NCBI GenBank assembly: GCA_016874835.1 | Contig: VGTB01000007.1 | Coordinates: 1-40,246 of the forward strand | Origin: Deltaproteobacteria bacterium | GTDB lineage: Bacteria > Desulfobacterota > Syntrophia > Syntrophales > UBA2185 | DNA: 40,246 nucleotides | Direction: 5' to 3' | In this document: positions 23,665-30,961 of the stretch, piece after piece | Layout: each line of letters opens with the position of its first letter | Position numbering within the stretch: position 1 is the stretch's first letter | Position numbers and translations under genes: made by a program | Notes under the pieces: generated by a model | The model's input: the letters and a program-made list of their open reading frames with translations, nothing else | Database searches by the model: none | Told to the model about the DNA's origin: nothing

Positions 23665-23729
23665 TTTCCTCCACGCGTAAAAAAGATGTAATTTGAAAAA
23701 CGCATTATTTGATGGTATTTTATCTTATA

Positions 23730-23753
23730 ATCGTTTCATTTCGCGAAACGGTT
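23730..23753. promoter_or_regulatory. candidate WYL-regulator operator, copy 1
   Basis: A CGTTTC/GAAACG inverted repeat surrounds the self-complementary TTTCGCGAAA. The 24-base block matches 25497-25520 at 20 positions. It lies between the divergent WYL gene and AAA+ operon, directly next to TATAAT (23726-23731). An alternative promoter TTGAAA (23693-23698) - 17 bases - TATTTT (23716-23721) also reads toward the WYL gene. Control of both transcripts by the WYL protein is inferred. Confidence 0.6.
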
Positions 23754-23779
23754 TTCTGATTTTTAAGGGGAGGTACGGT

Positions 23780-24787
23780 ATGGGTAAAAAGATAGACCGC
23801 CGCGGGACTTACGGTAAAAAACTGCTACATCTATTCGCCAGGCTCTTATTTTCCGGCGAGGCTTATTCGTTGACGGAGATTTCCAGAATACTGGAATGCT
23901 CAAAGCCAACAGTTCTTAGGCTTTTGAGTGATATTCAGATGGGCTATCCTGCACAGATGGAAGAAGAAAAAAGAGGAAATAAAAAATATGTAAGGATAAA
24001 AAAGCCGGTGGGAGAATTCCCTATGACTTCTCTTTCGCAATCAGAATGGCAGATACTTCATATGTGTCGCTCCTTCGCCGAGCATCTCCTGGGGAAAAGG
24101 CTTTTTGAAGAAGCAACTCAGGCACTCCTGAAGAGCAGAGCATTGATGCACGAAAAAGACAGTCCTTCACTTAAACATTTTGCCAGCTTCCGCTCGGGAA
24201 CAATCGATTATACTGACCATCGGCAAACGATCCATACATTGATTGAGGCCATGGAACAGAAAAAAATCTGCAAGCTGACCTATCAGTCTTTAGGTCAAAG
24301 CAAGGCGCACTCGTTATATATCAAACCGCTGAAACTCTTTTCCCATCATGACACGATATATCTTCATGCGCAGAAAACCAAAACTCCCGGCGAGAAATAC
24401 CGGACTCCCCAATATGACCCGCTTCTTGCCGTTCACCGTATAAGAAAAGTTGAATTGACCGAAAGAAATTTTACATCGCCGGATTTCTTCGACTTTGAAA
24501 AAACTTTCAACAAGCATTTTGGGGTCATGAAAGAAGAAGCCTTTGAGGTCAAGGTAGAATTCACCGGCTGGTCAGCCAATTACGTTAAGGAGCGTATCTG
24601 GAGCCCGAGTCAGAAGATTGAAAAAATAGGACGAAACAAAATCCGCCTCACTTTCACTGCTTCATCAGAACCGGAACTGATCGGCTGGCTGCTTTACTTC
24701 GGAGAGGAGGCGAAACTAATTAAGCCGGATTGGTTAATTGAAGAGGTGGCGCAGAAAACGAAAAAAATGGCCGCCATGTATTCTTGA
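23780..24787 (+). CDS. WYL-domain transcriptional regulator
   Basis: The ATG at 23780 follows GGAGG by seven bases; the frame extends upstream to 23693 without support. The 335-residue protein has an N-terminal winged helix (Y-S-L-T-E-I-S-R-I-L-E-C-S-K-P-T-V-L-R-L near 30-49) and then a WYL domain (C-K-L-T-Y-Q-S-L-G-Q, I-K-P-L-K-L-F, I-Y-L-H-A, with the V-H-R-I-R-K-V-E-L segment). A C-terminal WCX-like extension follows (V-K-V-E-F-T-G-W, then L-I-G-W-L-L-Y-F-G). WYL domains are thought to sense nucleic acid or nucleotide ligands and often control defence genes in bacteria. It is divergent from the AAA+ operon and convergent with the JAMM gene, and probably autoregulates through the palindrome upstream. 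Confidence 0.88.
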   Translation: MGKKIDRRGTYGKKLLHLFARLLFSGEAYSLTEISRILECSKPTVLRLLSDIQMGYPAQMEEEKRGNKKYVRIKKPVGEFPMTSLSQSEWQILHMCRSFAEHLLGKRLFEEATQALLKSRALMHEKDSPSLKHFASFRSGTIDYTDHRQTIHTLIEAMEQKKICKLTYQSLGQSKAHSLYIKPLKLFSHHDTIYLHAQKTKTPGEKYRTPQYDPLLAVHRIRKVELTERNFTSPDFFDFEKTFNKHFGVMKEEAFEVKVEFTGWSANYVKERIWSPSQKIEKIGRNKIRLTFTASSEPELIGWLLYFGEEAKLIKPDWLIEEVAQKTKKMAAMYS

Positions 24788-24818
24788 AATCAAGAAAGTA
24801 TTTTGTTTATGGAATTCA

Positions 24819-25469
24819 TTAACATAGCTTGAGATCATAATTCCCGACACCCGCCGCCAAAGGACATATCAGATTATCCACTAACTCTAACTCCTGATCA
24901 GGTGTATTTGTGCAATACGCGGCGATTGCGTATTTATAGTTGCCACAATAGTTTTGTGTGATTGGCCAACGCACGTCCGGCTCGCTTCTTGTCGATCTGC
25001 TCTTTAAATGGGTCATACTTATAATTATTTCAACTAATTCCCCCCCAAGCTCCTCTGCATCTTCTAAGGCGGATTTCTTATCAGTTTTTGAGGCATCGAT
25101 AGATTTTATACCGGTGAACTTATTTTTTGGATAAGGGTGACTATGAAAAGTACCTAAAAACTGGAACATCGGATAGGATTCGAGGACAGATTTTATTCGG
25201 TCAAAGTGCTTTATTGATGGAGTAACCTGATCGTGTGTCCTGGACTCTATAATCTGCATAGGGATGGCAATAGTGACGTTAAACGCCTTATTGCTGTTTT
25301 TATTAATTCTCTGACCAAAAAGTAATCCATAACATTCTCCCTCTGATGTAGTACCTTTTGGTTTCCTGCTCCCCTTATATTTTGAGGGGAATGATTCAAT
25401 AGCTGATATTAGAATGGATATAAAAGCAGTGCCAGATGAGCAATCACTGGCATATGCGTCTCCATACAA
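24819..25469 (-). CDS. JAMM/MPN-fold metalloprotease-like protein
   Basis: The 216-residue protein shows a JAB/MPN zinc site: glutamate E45 in G-E-C-Y-G-L-L-F-G, then H109 and H111 in F-H-S-H-P, then S127 and D130 in S-K-T-D. The spacing between the second His and the S-x-x-D is longer than the canonical seven residues, suggesting a loop insertion. Bacterial relatives cleave ubiquitin-like tails, cysteine-synthesis carrier proteins or isopeptides, or serve as RadC-like factors. No ubiquitin-like, E1 or E2 gene is recognisable nearby. The start is doubtful: the first codon is a TTG at 25467-25469 with no ribosome site, and an in-frame stop lies close upstream. It ends 31 bases from the convergent WYL gene. 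Confidence 0.78.
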   Translation of the reverse strand: MYGDAYASDCSSGTAFISILISAIESFPSKYKGSRKPKGTTSEGECYGLLFGQRINKNSNKAFNVTIAIPMQIIESRTHDQVTPSIKHFDRIKSVLESYPMFQFLGTFHSHPYPKNKFTGIKSIDASKTDKKSALEDAEELGGELVEIIISMTHLKSRSTRSEPDVRWPITQNYCGNYKYAIAAYCTNTPDQELELVDNLICPLAAGVGNYDLKLC

Positions 25470-25496
25470 ATTTATTCGTTGGTATTATAATACAGC

Positions 25497-25520
25497 ATCA
25501 TTTCATATGGCGAAACGATT
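25497..25520. promoter_or_regulatory. candidate WYL-regulator operator, copy 2
   Basis: This 24-base block matches 23730-23753 at 20 positions, keeping both arms (ATC-TTTCAT and GCGAAACG). TATAAT lies just to its left (25486-25491) as in copy 1. It precedes the JAMM gene on one side and the decayed WYL remnant on the other, so it probably descends from the promoter of a duplicated WYL gene. It may now control the JAMM gene. Confidence 0.6.
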
Positions 25521-25573
25521 CTATTTTTTCGAAAACACATCCGATGGACAAAATGATAATACATCTTAACATA

Positions 25574-25693
25574 ATGGCTTTATCAGAGTTGAAGAAGCTT
25601 ATTTATCTGCTTATCTTCTAAGAAGAAGCGAGATTGTTAAAAGCAAATTGGTTGGTAGAGGGTTAACGCGAAAAAATGGTTGCAATGAATTAA
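25574..25693 (+). pseudogene. remnant of a second WYL regulator (C-terminal tail)
   Basis: Read on the plus strand, the stretch gives S-E-L-K-K-L-I-Y-L-L-I-F, stop, E-E-A-R-L-L-K-A-N-W-L-V-E-G, stop, R-E-K-M-V-A-M-N. This lines up with the C-terminus of the intact WYL protein (S-E-P-E-L-I-G-W-L-L-Y-F-G-E-E-A-K-L-I-K-P-D-W-L-I-E-E, then K-K-M-A-A-M-Y). Two in-frame stops break it. The helix-turn-helix and WYL core are missing, but the operator-like promoter upstream is preserved. An internal deletion of a duplicated gene explains both. Confidence 0.75.
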
Positions 25694-25787
25694 AAAACGA
25701 TGCCTCTATTATGAGGAACCCCACTAAATAAGACAATTGAGAGAGGGGAAATGCTGTATTATGCTTGAACAAGGAATTGAAAATTCT

Positions 25788-26480
25788 TCATTTGTCATCG
25801 ACATCAAAAGTTAATGCTATAATGATAAAAGGGTTATATTCCTTATGTTCCTTTTCCTTTGTTGAATAGTCCATTACTCGCATTCTTTGAGAAAGATTCC
25901 AGATACTCAAAAAATTGAGATTTGGCCCAAAGCCGCGTTGTAATAATTCAATTACTTCATCCTTTCCTTTCTGGGGTTCTTTGTTTGTTATCCACGGAAG
26001 AACTATAAACAGCCCAAGCCTTACGGCCTTTTCTGTCCATTCCAGCTTCTTGCTCTTGGGCTTTAGATTTTTAATTTTACTGATCAAACTTTTGATGGCT
26101 TCCTTTGTCTCTTTTCTTAACTTTGCTTTTTCTGAAAGGTTCAAAACAGATCTTTTTACTTCAATAAAATAGTCAACCTCGCGATAATTGCACCACAAAT
26201 CGACTCTCATCCCTGTATTTATTTTCAATCTTTTGTCTTTTGCTTTTTTTAAAGGATATTCCGACAAATGTAATGGTGTAATTTTATCTACGGCGACAGC
26301 AATAGTAGAGTACATACCGCGTTCGCTGTAAAGCAATGGATGATCATCACCCTCGGCTGCATCAAAATGCCTTTTTGCCTGCTTGAAAATATTTTCTGCC
26401 AATTTTTGTGAAAACTCTTTTGTTATTCTCGCCTTTTCCCCATCTTGGAAATTGATTACTTTAAATTCAACATTCATCAT
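25788..26480 (-). CDS. PD-(D/E)xK nuclease-like hypothetical protein
   Basis: This 230-residue protein is not one I can name. Its centre has a hydrophobic pattern with D94 (M-R-V-D-L-W-C) and then E107-x-K109 (Y-F-I-E-V-K-R-S), the spacing and beta-strand character expected of the catalytic core of restriction-endonuclease-like folds. An upstream helix with S-E-R-G-M-Y could hold the accessory glutamate. A lysine-rich helical section (115-150) and a hydrophobic strand (L-G-L-F-I-V-L-P-W) follow. It has a good start, GGGGAGG eight bases before the ATG. It is separated from the JAMM gene by about 320 bases, so co-transcription is uncertain. Confidence 0.55.
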   Translation of the reverse strand: MMNVEFKVINFQDGEKARITKEFSQKLAENIFKQAKRHFDAAEGDDHPLLYSERGMYSTIAVAVDKITPLHLSEYPLKKAKDKRLKINTGMRVDLWCNYREVDYFIEVKRSVLNLSEKAKLRKETKEAIKSLISKIKNLKPKSKKLEWTEKAVRLGLFIVLPWITNKEPQKGKDEVIELLQRGFGPNLNFLSIWNLSQRMRVMDYSTKEKEHKEYNPFIIIALTFDVDDK

Positions 26481-26780
26481 TTTTATGACCTCCCCTGGTA
26501 GAGTTTGACGGATATTCCCATTCGGTTATGTGGTATATTGGAAAAAGCGTTGTTCTGTGTCAAGACAATTTGGCTTAAGAGGGTATTATAAGGACAACTA
26601 TTCCAGAACATAATACACAATACAGGATATACTATCTTCTATAAATTTTTTAATGTGATCACGATTTATCACCGGGATTTGGTGTATGTGTTTTCCCGTG
26701 CCTCAGCCTCTTGATACCGCTATGTAGCCTGGTGTATGTGGAAATCTTAAAAGGTATCCTCTTCTATAGGATTTATATGT
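26481..26780. other. AT-rich intergenic region with a putative promoter
   Basis: Three hundred bases without a gene separate the nuclease-like gene from the end of the DUF4143 gene. On the minus strand TTGACA (26558-26563) and CAATAT (26535-26540), 17 bases apart, could drive the nuclease-like gene, with the ribosome site GGGGAGG further down. A direct repeat TGGTGTATGTG occurs near 26674 and 26730. Nothing else is evident. Confidence 0.4.
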
Positions 26781-27980
26781 TCATGACTTCGCCAACCAGT
26801 CTTCAGGTGGGGTAAGGAAAAAATCTTCCAGCGGTATACCGTCGCGGCCGACGAGCATTTTTTTCGCAATCTTGTATCTGCGTGAGAGTATCTCCATGCC
26901 GGGAAGCGAGATTTTACCGGAGCCGCTCTTGACCTCGATTGCTATCACGGTTTCTCCCCGTGTCAGGATGTAATCTACCTCCCGATTGCTCCCGGCCCAG
27001 TAAAATACCTGCAAACTTTTTCCCATGCTGCCGTTGATGAGCCAGCCCCCCACAGCCGATTCTACCAGTCTTCCCCAGAATGTAGGATTCTGGAGGGCCT
27101 CCTCAAATTGCAGATTTGACATGGTTGACATGAGCGCCGTATTCAGAACAACCAGTTTGGGGCTCGACCCGCGCTGCTTGACCTGCTGACCTGAGTATTT
27201 TGGCAATCCGGCAATCAAACCCGCGCCATGCAGAAGCTGAAGGTAATGTGCCAGGGTCACTGTGTTGCCAGCGTCGAGAAGTTGGCCGAGCATCTTCTGA
27301 TAGGAAAGAATCTGGCTGGAATGGAGACATCCCAGTTCAAATAGGCGTCTCAGGAGGGCTGGCTTGTCCACCCTCTTCATCAATAGAATATCCCGCGAAA
27401 CAGATGTTTCAATCAAAGAATCCTGGATGTAGTGTCTCCAGCGATTATGGTCGGTGATTAAATCTGCAGACCCGGGGTAGCCGCCGTAAAAGAGAAAGTG
27501 GCTGAGATCCCAGCCGAAGGCCTCTCTCATTTCTGAAAATCCCCAGTGCGTGACGTATACAATTTCAAAACGACCCGTCAAACTTTCCGTCAATCCCTGC
27601 TGAACGAGAAGGGGAGAGGAACCTAAAAGAACGACATAAAGAGGTGTTCGACGGTGGCTGTCATCATCCCAGAGACGTTTGACGGTTTCAGACCATCCCG
27701 GAATCTTCTGGATTTCATCTAGGACAAGCAATGCCGACGTCTTTTGATCTCGCATCAGGATTTTTGCCCGTCCGGTCTCCCACTGTTTTTCAATCCAGGA
27801 ATGATCCTTCAAGGCAGGTTCATCCGCTGATGCGTAGTGACCCGGAACCGGAAATTCGGAAAGAATCTGCCGGGCGATGGTTGTTTTCCCTGTCTGACGG
27901 GGGCCGTACAGAACTTGAATGCACCGCCGCGGCTCGTTGAGTCGCGATAAAAGCAGATGAAAAATCGGTCGCTTATACAT
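26781..27980 (-). CDS. AAA ATPase with C-terminal DUF4143 domain
   Basis: The 399-residue protein has Walker A G-P-R-Q-T-G-K-T-T at 26-34 and Walker B L-L-V-L-D-E-I-Q-K-I near 84-93, typical of the AAA_14 family. The C-terminal DUF4143 part resembles a restriction-endonuclease fold: R-E-V-D-Y-I-L, then I-A-I-E-V-K-S-G. These proteins are abundant in anaerobes and archaea, often single genes, and their function is not settled; a toxin-antitoxin or mobile-element link has been suggested. It has its own promoter region with a palindrome and a GAGG ribosome site. Gene order and spacing do not tie it to the WYL-associated genes. Confidence 0.88.
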   Translation of the reverse strand: MYKRPIFHLLLSRLNEPRRCIQVLYGPRQTGKTTIARQILSEFPVPGHYASADEPALKDHSWIEKQWETGRAKILMRDQKTSALLVLDEIQKIPGWSETVKRLWDDDSHRRTPLYVVLLGSSPLLVQQGLTESLTGRFEIVYVTHWGFSEMREAFGWDLSHFLFYGGYPGSADLITDHNRWRHYIQDSLIETSVSRDILLMKRVDKPALLRRLFELGCLHSSQILSYQKMLGQLLDAGNTVTLAHYLQLLHGAGLIAGLPKYSGQQVKQRGSSPKLVVLNTALMSTMSNLQFEEALQNPTFWGRLVESAVGGWLINGSMGKSLQVFYWAGSNREVDYILTRGETVIAIEVKSGSGKISLPGMEILSRRYKIAKKMLVGRDGIPLEDFFLTPPEDWLAKS

Positions 27981-27990
27981 GGTGTCCTCG

Positions 27991-28020
27991 TTTACTCAAT
28001 GTTTTGAGTAAATTTACTCA
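27991..28020. promoter_or_regulatory. palindromic operator upstream of the DUF4143 ATPase
   Basis: TTTACTCAA (27991-27999) and TTGAGTAAA (28004-28012) form a perfect 9-bp inverted repeat with a four-base gap. A third half-site, TTTACTCA, follows at 28013-28020. On the minus strand TTGACA at 28035-28040 could be the -35 box, with TAAATT at 28011-28016 as -10, so the palindrome covers the promoter and leader. Autoregulation is likely. Confidence 0.55.
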
Positions 28021-28040
28021 GGATTGTGAGATAATGTCAA

Positions 28041-28328
28041 GCCTTTTTCGCATGTGTTGAAGTGGGTGGTATTGGCAATGCCGATATAGTCCACTGTCAT
28101 CGAGGAGGGATTCCCCGACCCCCTTTTCTAACGGGGAAACACAGAAATAGACAGAATTTTCTCACGCCGCATGAATATAGGAAATAGAGACAGGCGTCTC
28201 GCCTGTCCTGAAGGGGGAGAACGTATTTTCTTTCTATTTGAGTTGTCCAATAAAGTTTATTCCGGGGCATTTCAACTTGAATATTTGCGCATACCATATT
28301 AAGAATACTTCCTAAATATGGAGCTAAT
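28041..28328. other. intergenic region with a REP-like hairpin
   Basis: This interval separates the DUF4143 gene from the divergent MtnA-like gene. GACAGGCG (28189-28196), loop TCT, and CGCCTGTC (28200-28207) form a perfect 8-bp stem, again resembling a dispersed palindromic repeat. A 66-codon minus-strand frame at 28097-28297 has no ribosome site and reads through the hairpin. The MtnA promoter should lie at the right end but is not clear. Confidence 0.4.
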
Positions 28329-29369
28329 ATGTCAAGAGCAGATGAAGGATTGCCGTTTCTCCTGCGATATGAAAACGTAGCGCATTACAGAGACGGCCAG
28401 GTGTGGATACTGGACAGGAGGGTATATCCCGCCAGGGAAGAGTATGTCAGGTGCGGCGATTACCACGAGGTCGCACAGGCGATTACGGACATGGTCACGC
28501 AGAGCGGGGGGCCCTGGCTCGCCGCCGCCCTGGGCATGGTGAGCGCCGCCAGAGGAGTAAGGAATCTTCCCGCGTCACGCGCCAGGGAGGAATTGGAGCG
28601 TGCGGCAGACGTGTTGGGACGTGCCCGACCTACCACCTCTCAGGGGATGCGGGCGCATATCCTGCGCATTCTGAATATCGCGAGTGATGCGATTGAAAAG
28701 GGTGATGATGTGGAAGAAGCAGTCCATGCCTATGTGATGAAAAGCCTGGAGAAACGTTACCGGTACTCCCGGGTGATGGCGGAATATGCCGTCGGCCTGT
28801 TGCCGGATGATGTTACCATCCTCACCCAGTGTTATGCGGAAACCCTCATCGGTTTTGTGCTGTTGGTTTGTCAGGAAAAAGGGAAGAAAATCTCTTTGAT
28901 CTGCCCTGAGACGAGGCCGTATCTGCAGGGAGCGCGGTTGACGGCGAGTGTGGCCCATGACATGGGGATTCCGGTAACGGTAATTACCGACAATATGCCC
29001 GCGTATATTCTTTCCAAGGGAATGGCCCAGGTATTTATATCTGCCGCCGACGTGATCACGCTGGATGGTTTCGTCGTCAACAAGGTTGGCACGTTCCAGA
29101 TTGCGCTTGCGGCGCATTACCACAGAGTGCCCTGTTATGTGCTGGGAACGCCGTCGGTAAACAATCCCGACGTTACTACCGTGGAAATCGAGGAAAGGGA
29201 TTCTGACGAGGTGGTACACGCCATGGGAGTTCCCACGGCAAAGGCCGGGGTGAAGGGCTATTACCCCGCGTTCGATATTACCCCTCCCGAACTCATTACT
29301 GCAGTAGTTACTCCGAAGGGAATCTTTGCGCCCGGTGATGTGAAAAAATATTTTATGTCAGCTCCTTGA
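28329..29369 (+). CDS. MtnA-like (eIF2B-alpha family) sugar-phosphate isomerase
   Basis: The 346-residue protein belongs to the methylthioribose-1-phosphate isomerase / translation factor eIF2B family. Catalytic-site equivalents are C168 (I-L-T-Q-C-Y), the E-T-R-P-Y-L-Q-G-A-R-L-T-A motif at 194-206, D-N-M-P-A at 221-225, and D241 with V-N-K-V-G-T at 250-255. Such enzymes open aldose-1-phosphates to ketose-1-phosphates. The product of the next gene is a class II aldolase able to cleave ketose-1-phosphates, so the pair could salvage methylthioribose or 5-deoxyribose by the DHAP shunt. The N-terminus is diverged from standard MtnA, so another ribose-phosphate substrate is possible. GGAG precedes the ATG by five bases. 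Confidence 0.82.
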   Translation: MSRADEGLPFLLRYENVAHYRDGQVWILDRRVYPAREEYVRCGDYHEVAQAITDMVTQSGGPWLAAALGMVSAARGVRNLPASRAREELERAADVLGRARPTTSQGMRAHILRILNIASDAIEKGDDVEEAVHAYVMKSLEKRYRYSRVMAEYAVGLLPDDVTILTQCYAETLIGFVLLVCQEKGKKISLICPETRPYLQGARLTASVAHDMGIPVTVITDNMPAYILSKGMAQVFISAADVITLDGFVVNKVGTFQIALAAHYHRVPCYVLGTPSVNNPDVTTVEIEERDSDEVVHAMGVPTAKAGVKGYYPAFDITPPELITAVVTPKGIFAPGDVKKYFMSAP

Positions 29370-29409
29370 TCCGTTTCATGGGATTCGGTTGTAACAGAGG
29401 TATTTTCCT

Positions 29410-30060
29410 ATGATGTATGAAACCATACGGGCAATACTGTTGAACACGGTGTTGAAGCTCCATCAGAAAGATTTGATTCAGTTGAATTCCGGCAACGTCA
29501 GTGTCCGGGCTTCGGAGGATCACATTGCAATTACCCCCACCGGTGTCCCGTACGACGAGATGACTGCGGAGGATATGGTGATTATCGACCTGGATGGAGT
29601 CGTTGTTGACGGTCGCCATAAGCCATCTTCGGAAACACCGATGCACACAATAATCTATAAGGATATGCCCGCCGTGAAGGCGATTGTGCATTCCCATTCG
29701 CCGTATGCGCTTGCCTTCGCAGCGGTGGGGAGGAATATCCCGATTATCTGTACGGAAGGCCTGGCGCTGCGTGGCCCTGTGCCGGTTGCCGAATATGAAT
29801 GCCCGGGCACGGAGGCGCAGGGATTGGCTGCCATAAAGGCGATGAAAGGACCGCCATCCGTCATAGGGACTCTGTTAAAGAATCACGGTGTTCTGGCCAC
29901 CGGGGCGAACCTTGTCCAGGCATATTCCGCTGCATACCGTATCGAAATGGCGGCGAAGATCTACCTTCTGGCGTTGCAGATCGGTAATCCGGATATTCTG
30001 ACGGATGAGCAGATACGGGAAATCAGAAGCGTATATTTTTCAAAGAAATCCCCGTCGTAA
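29410..30060 (+). CDS. class II (zinc) aldolase, FucA/Ald2-like
   Basis: This 216-residue protein has the class II aldolase/adducin pattern: S-G-N-V-S-V-R near 24-30 for phosphate binding, a glutamate in S-S-E-T-P-M-H that polarises the substrate, zinc histidines in H-S-H-S-P-Y-A and the third zinc histidine in K-N-H-G-V-L-A. It would cleave a ketose-1-phosphate to dihydroxyacetone phosphate and an aldehyde. It starts 40 bases after the MtnA-like gene, suggesting it acts on that enzyme's product. A C2 aldehyde released this way could be handled by other aldehyde enzymes. Confidence 0.87.
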   Translation: MMYETIRAILLNTVLKLHQKDLIQLNSGNVSVRASEDHIAITPTGVPYDEMTAEDMVIIDLDGVVVDGRHKPSSETPMHTIIYKDMPAVKAIVHSHSPYALAFAAVGRNIPIICTEGLALRGPVPVAEYECPGTEAQGLAAIKAMKGPPSVIGTLLKNHGVLATGANLVQAYSAAYRIEMAAKIYLLALQIGNPDILTDEQIREIRSVYFSKKSPS

Positions 30061-30123
30061 TTTCTGTGAAGAGCTTGCTATGTTGTTCTCTTGGTACCGG
30101 ATAAAATGCGTGAGGTGTGTGCG

Positions 30124-30945
30124 ATGATAGAATTCTTCAAAATGAGCGGGAGCGGAAACGATTTCATCCTGATTGACAACAGAGACGGTTCGCTCGCTGT
30201 GGATAATCTGCCTGCATTTGTGAAAACCGTCTGCCAGCGCAAGGTTTCGGTGGGTGCCGACGGGTTGATTGTGATAGAAAACTCCGACAGGGCCGATTTC
30301 CGCTGGCGGTTCTTCAATGCCGACGGCAGCGAGGTGGAAATGTGCGGGAACGGCGGGCGGTGCGCCGCCCGCTTCGCCGTTATCAAAGGGATCGCCGGAG
30401 AAAAGCTGTCTTTTGAGACCGTGGCAGGCATCATCGATGCCGAAGTGAAAGGAGACGTGGTCAAGCTGAGATTAACCGATCCGCACAGCCTGAAGGCCGA
30501 TTTTTTCATCACCGTTGGCGAAGGGCCGATTGAGGTCAACTTTATCAATACGGGTGTTCCCCATGTTGTTCGCTACGTCGAGGATCTTGACCGGGTTAAC
30601 GTCATCAATACGGGTCGTATCATCCGCTACCATGAACATTTTCAGCCCGGGGGAACGAATGCAAACTTCGTGGAAGTTGTGGATACGCGGACTATCAGAA
30701 TCCGAACATACGAGAGAGGCGTGGAAGACGAAACCCTGGCCTGCGGGACAGGCGCCGTCGCTTCGGCCCTCATATCGGCCTGGAAGGGACTTGTGGAATC
30801 ACCGGTCGATGTCCGGGTAAAAGGCGGTGAAATTCTCAGAATCTATTTCCGCAAAACGGACAGGGGGTTTGAGGATATTTATCTTGAAGGAAAAGCGAAA
30901 GTGGTTTATGAAGGCCACGTCTGGGACGAGGCATATAAACAATAA
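30124..30945 (+). CDS. dapF: diaminopimelate epimerase
   Basis: The 273-residue enzyme converts LL- to meso-diaminopimelate for lysine and peptidoglycan. It starts at the ATG 30124, preceded by GAGG, though the frame is open from 30091. Both catalytic cysteines are visible, in M-C-G-N-G-G-R-C and in L-A-C-G-T-G-A-V-A-S, and the N-terminal M-S-G-S-G-N-D-F motif is intact. It lies 63 bases after the aldolase gene and 16 before dapL. Confidence 0.96.
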   Translation: MIEFFKMSGSGNDFILIDNRDGSLAVDNLPAFVKTVCQRKVSVGADGLIVIENSDRADFRWRFFNADGSEVEMCGNGGRCAARFAVIKGIAGEKLSFETVAGIIDAEVKGDVVKLRLTDPHSLKADFFITVGEGPIEVNFINTGVPHVVRYVEDLDRVNVINTGRIIRYHEHFQPGGTNANFVEVVDTRTIRIRTYERGVEDETLACGTGAVASALISAWKGLVESPVDVRVKGGEILRIYFRKTDRGFEDIYLEGKAKVVYEGHVWDEAYKQ

Positions 30946-30961
30946 CAGGAGGGAAATCACG

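Noticed and set aside
26781-27980. DUF4143 ATPase as part of the WYL-associated module
   Set aside because: It has a different palindromic operator, a 300-base gap and is widespread as a single gene.
28097-28297. 66-codon minus-strand frame
   Set aside because: No ribosome site; it crosses the REP-like hairpin and shows no domain character.
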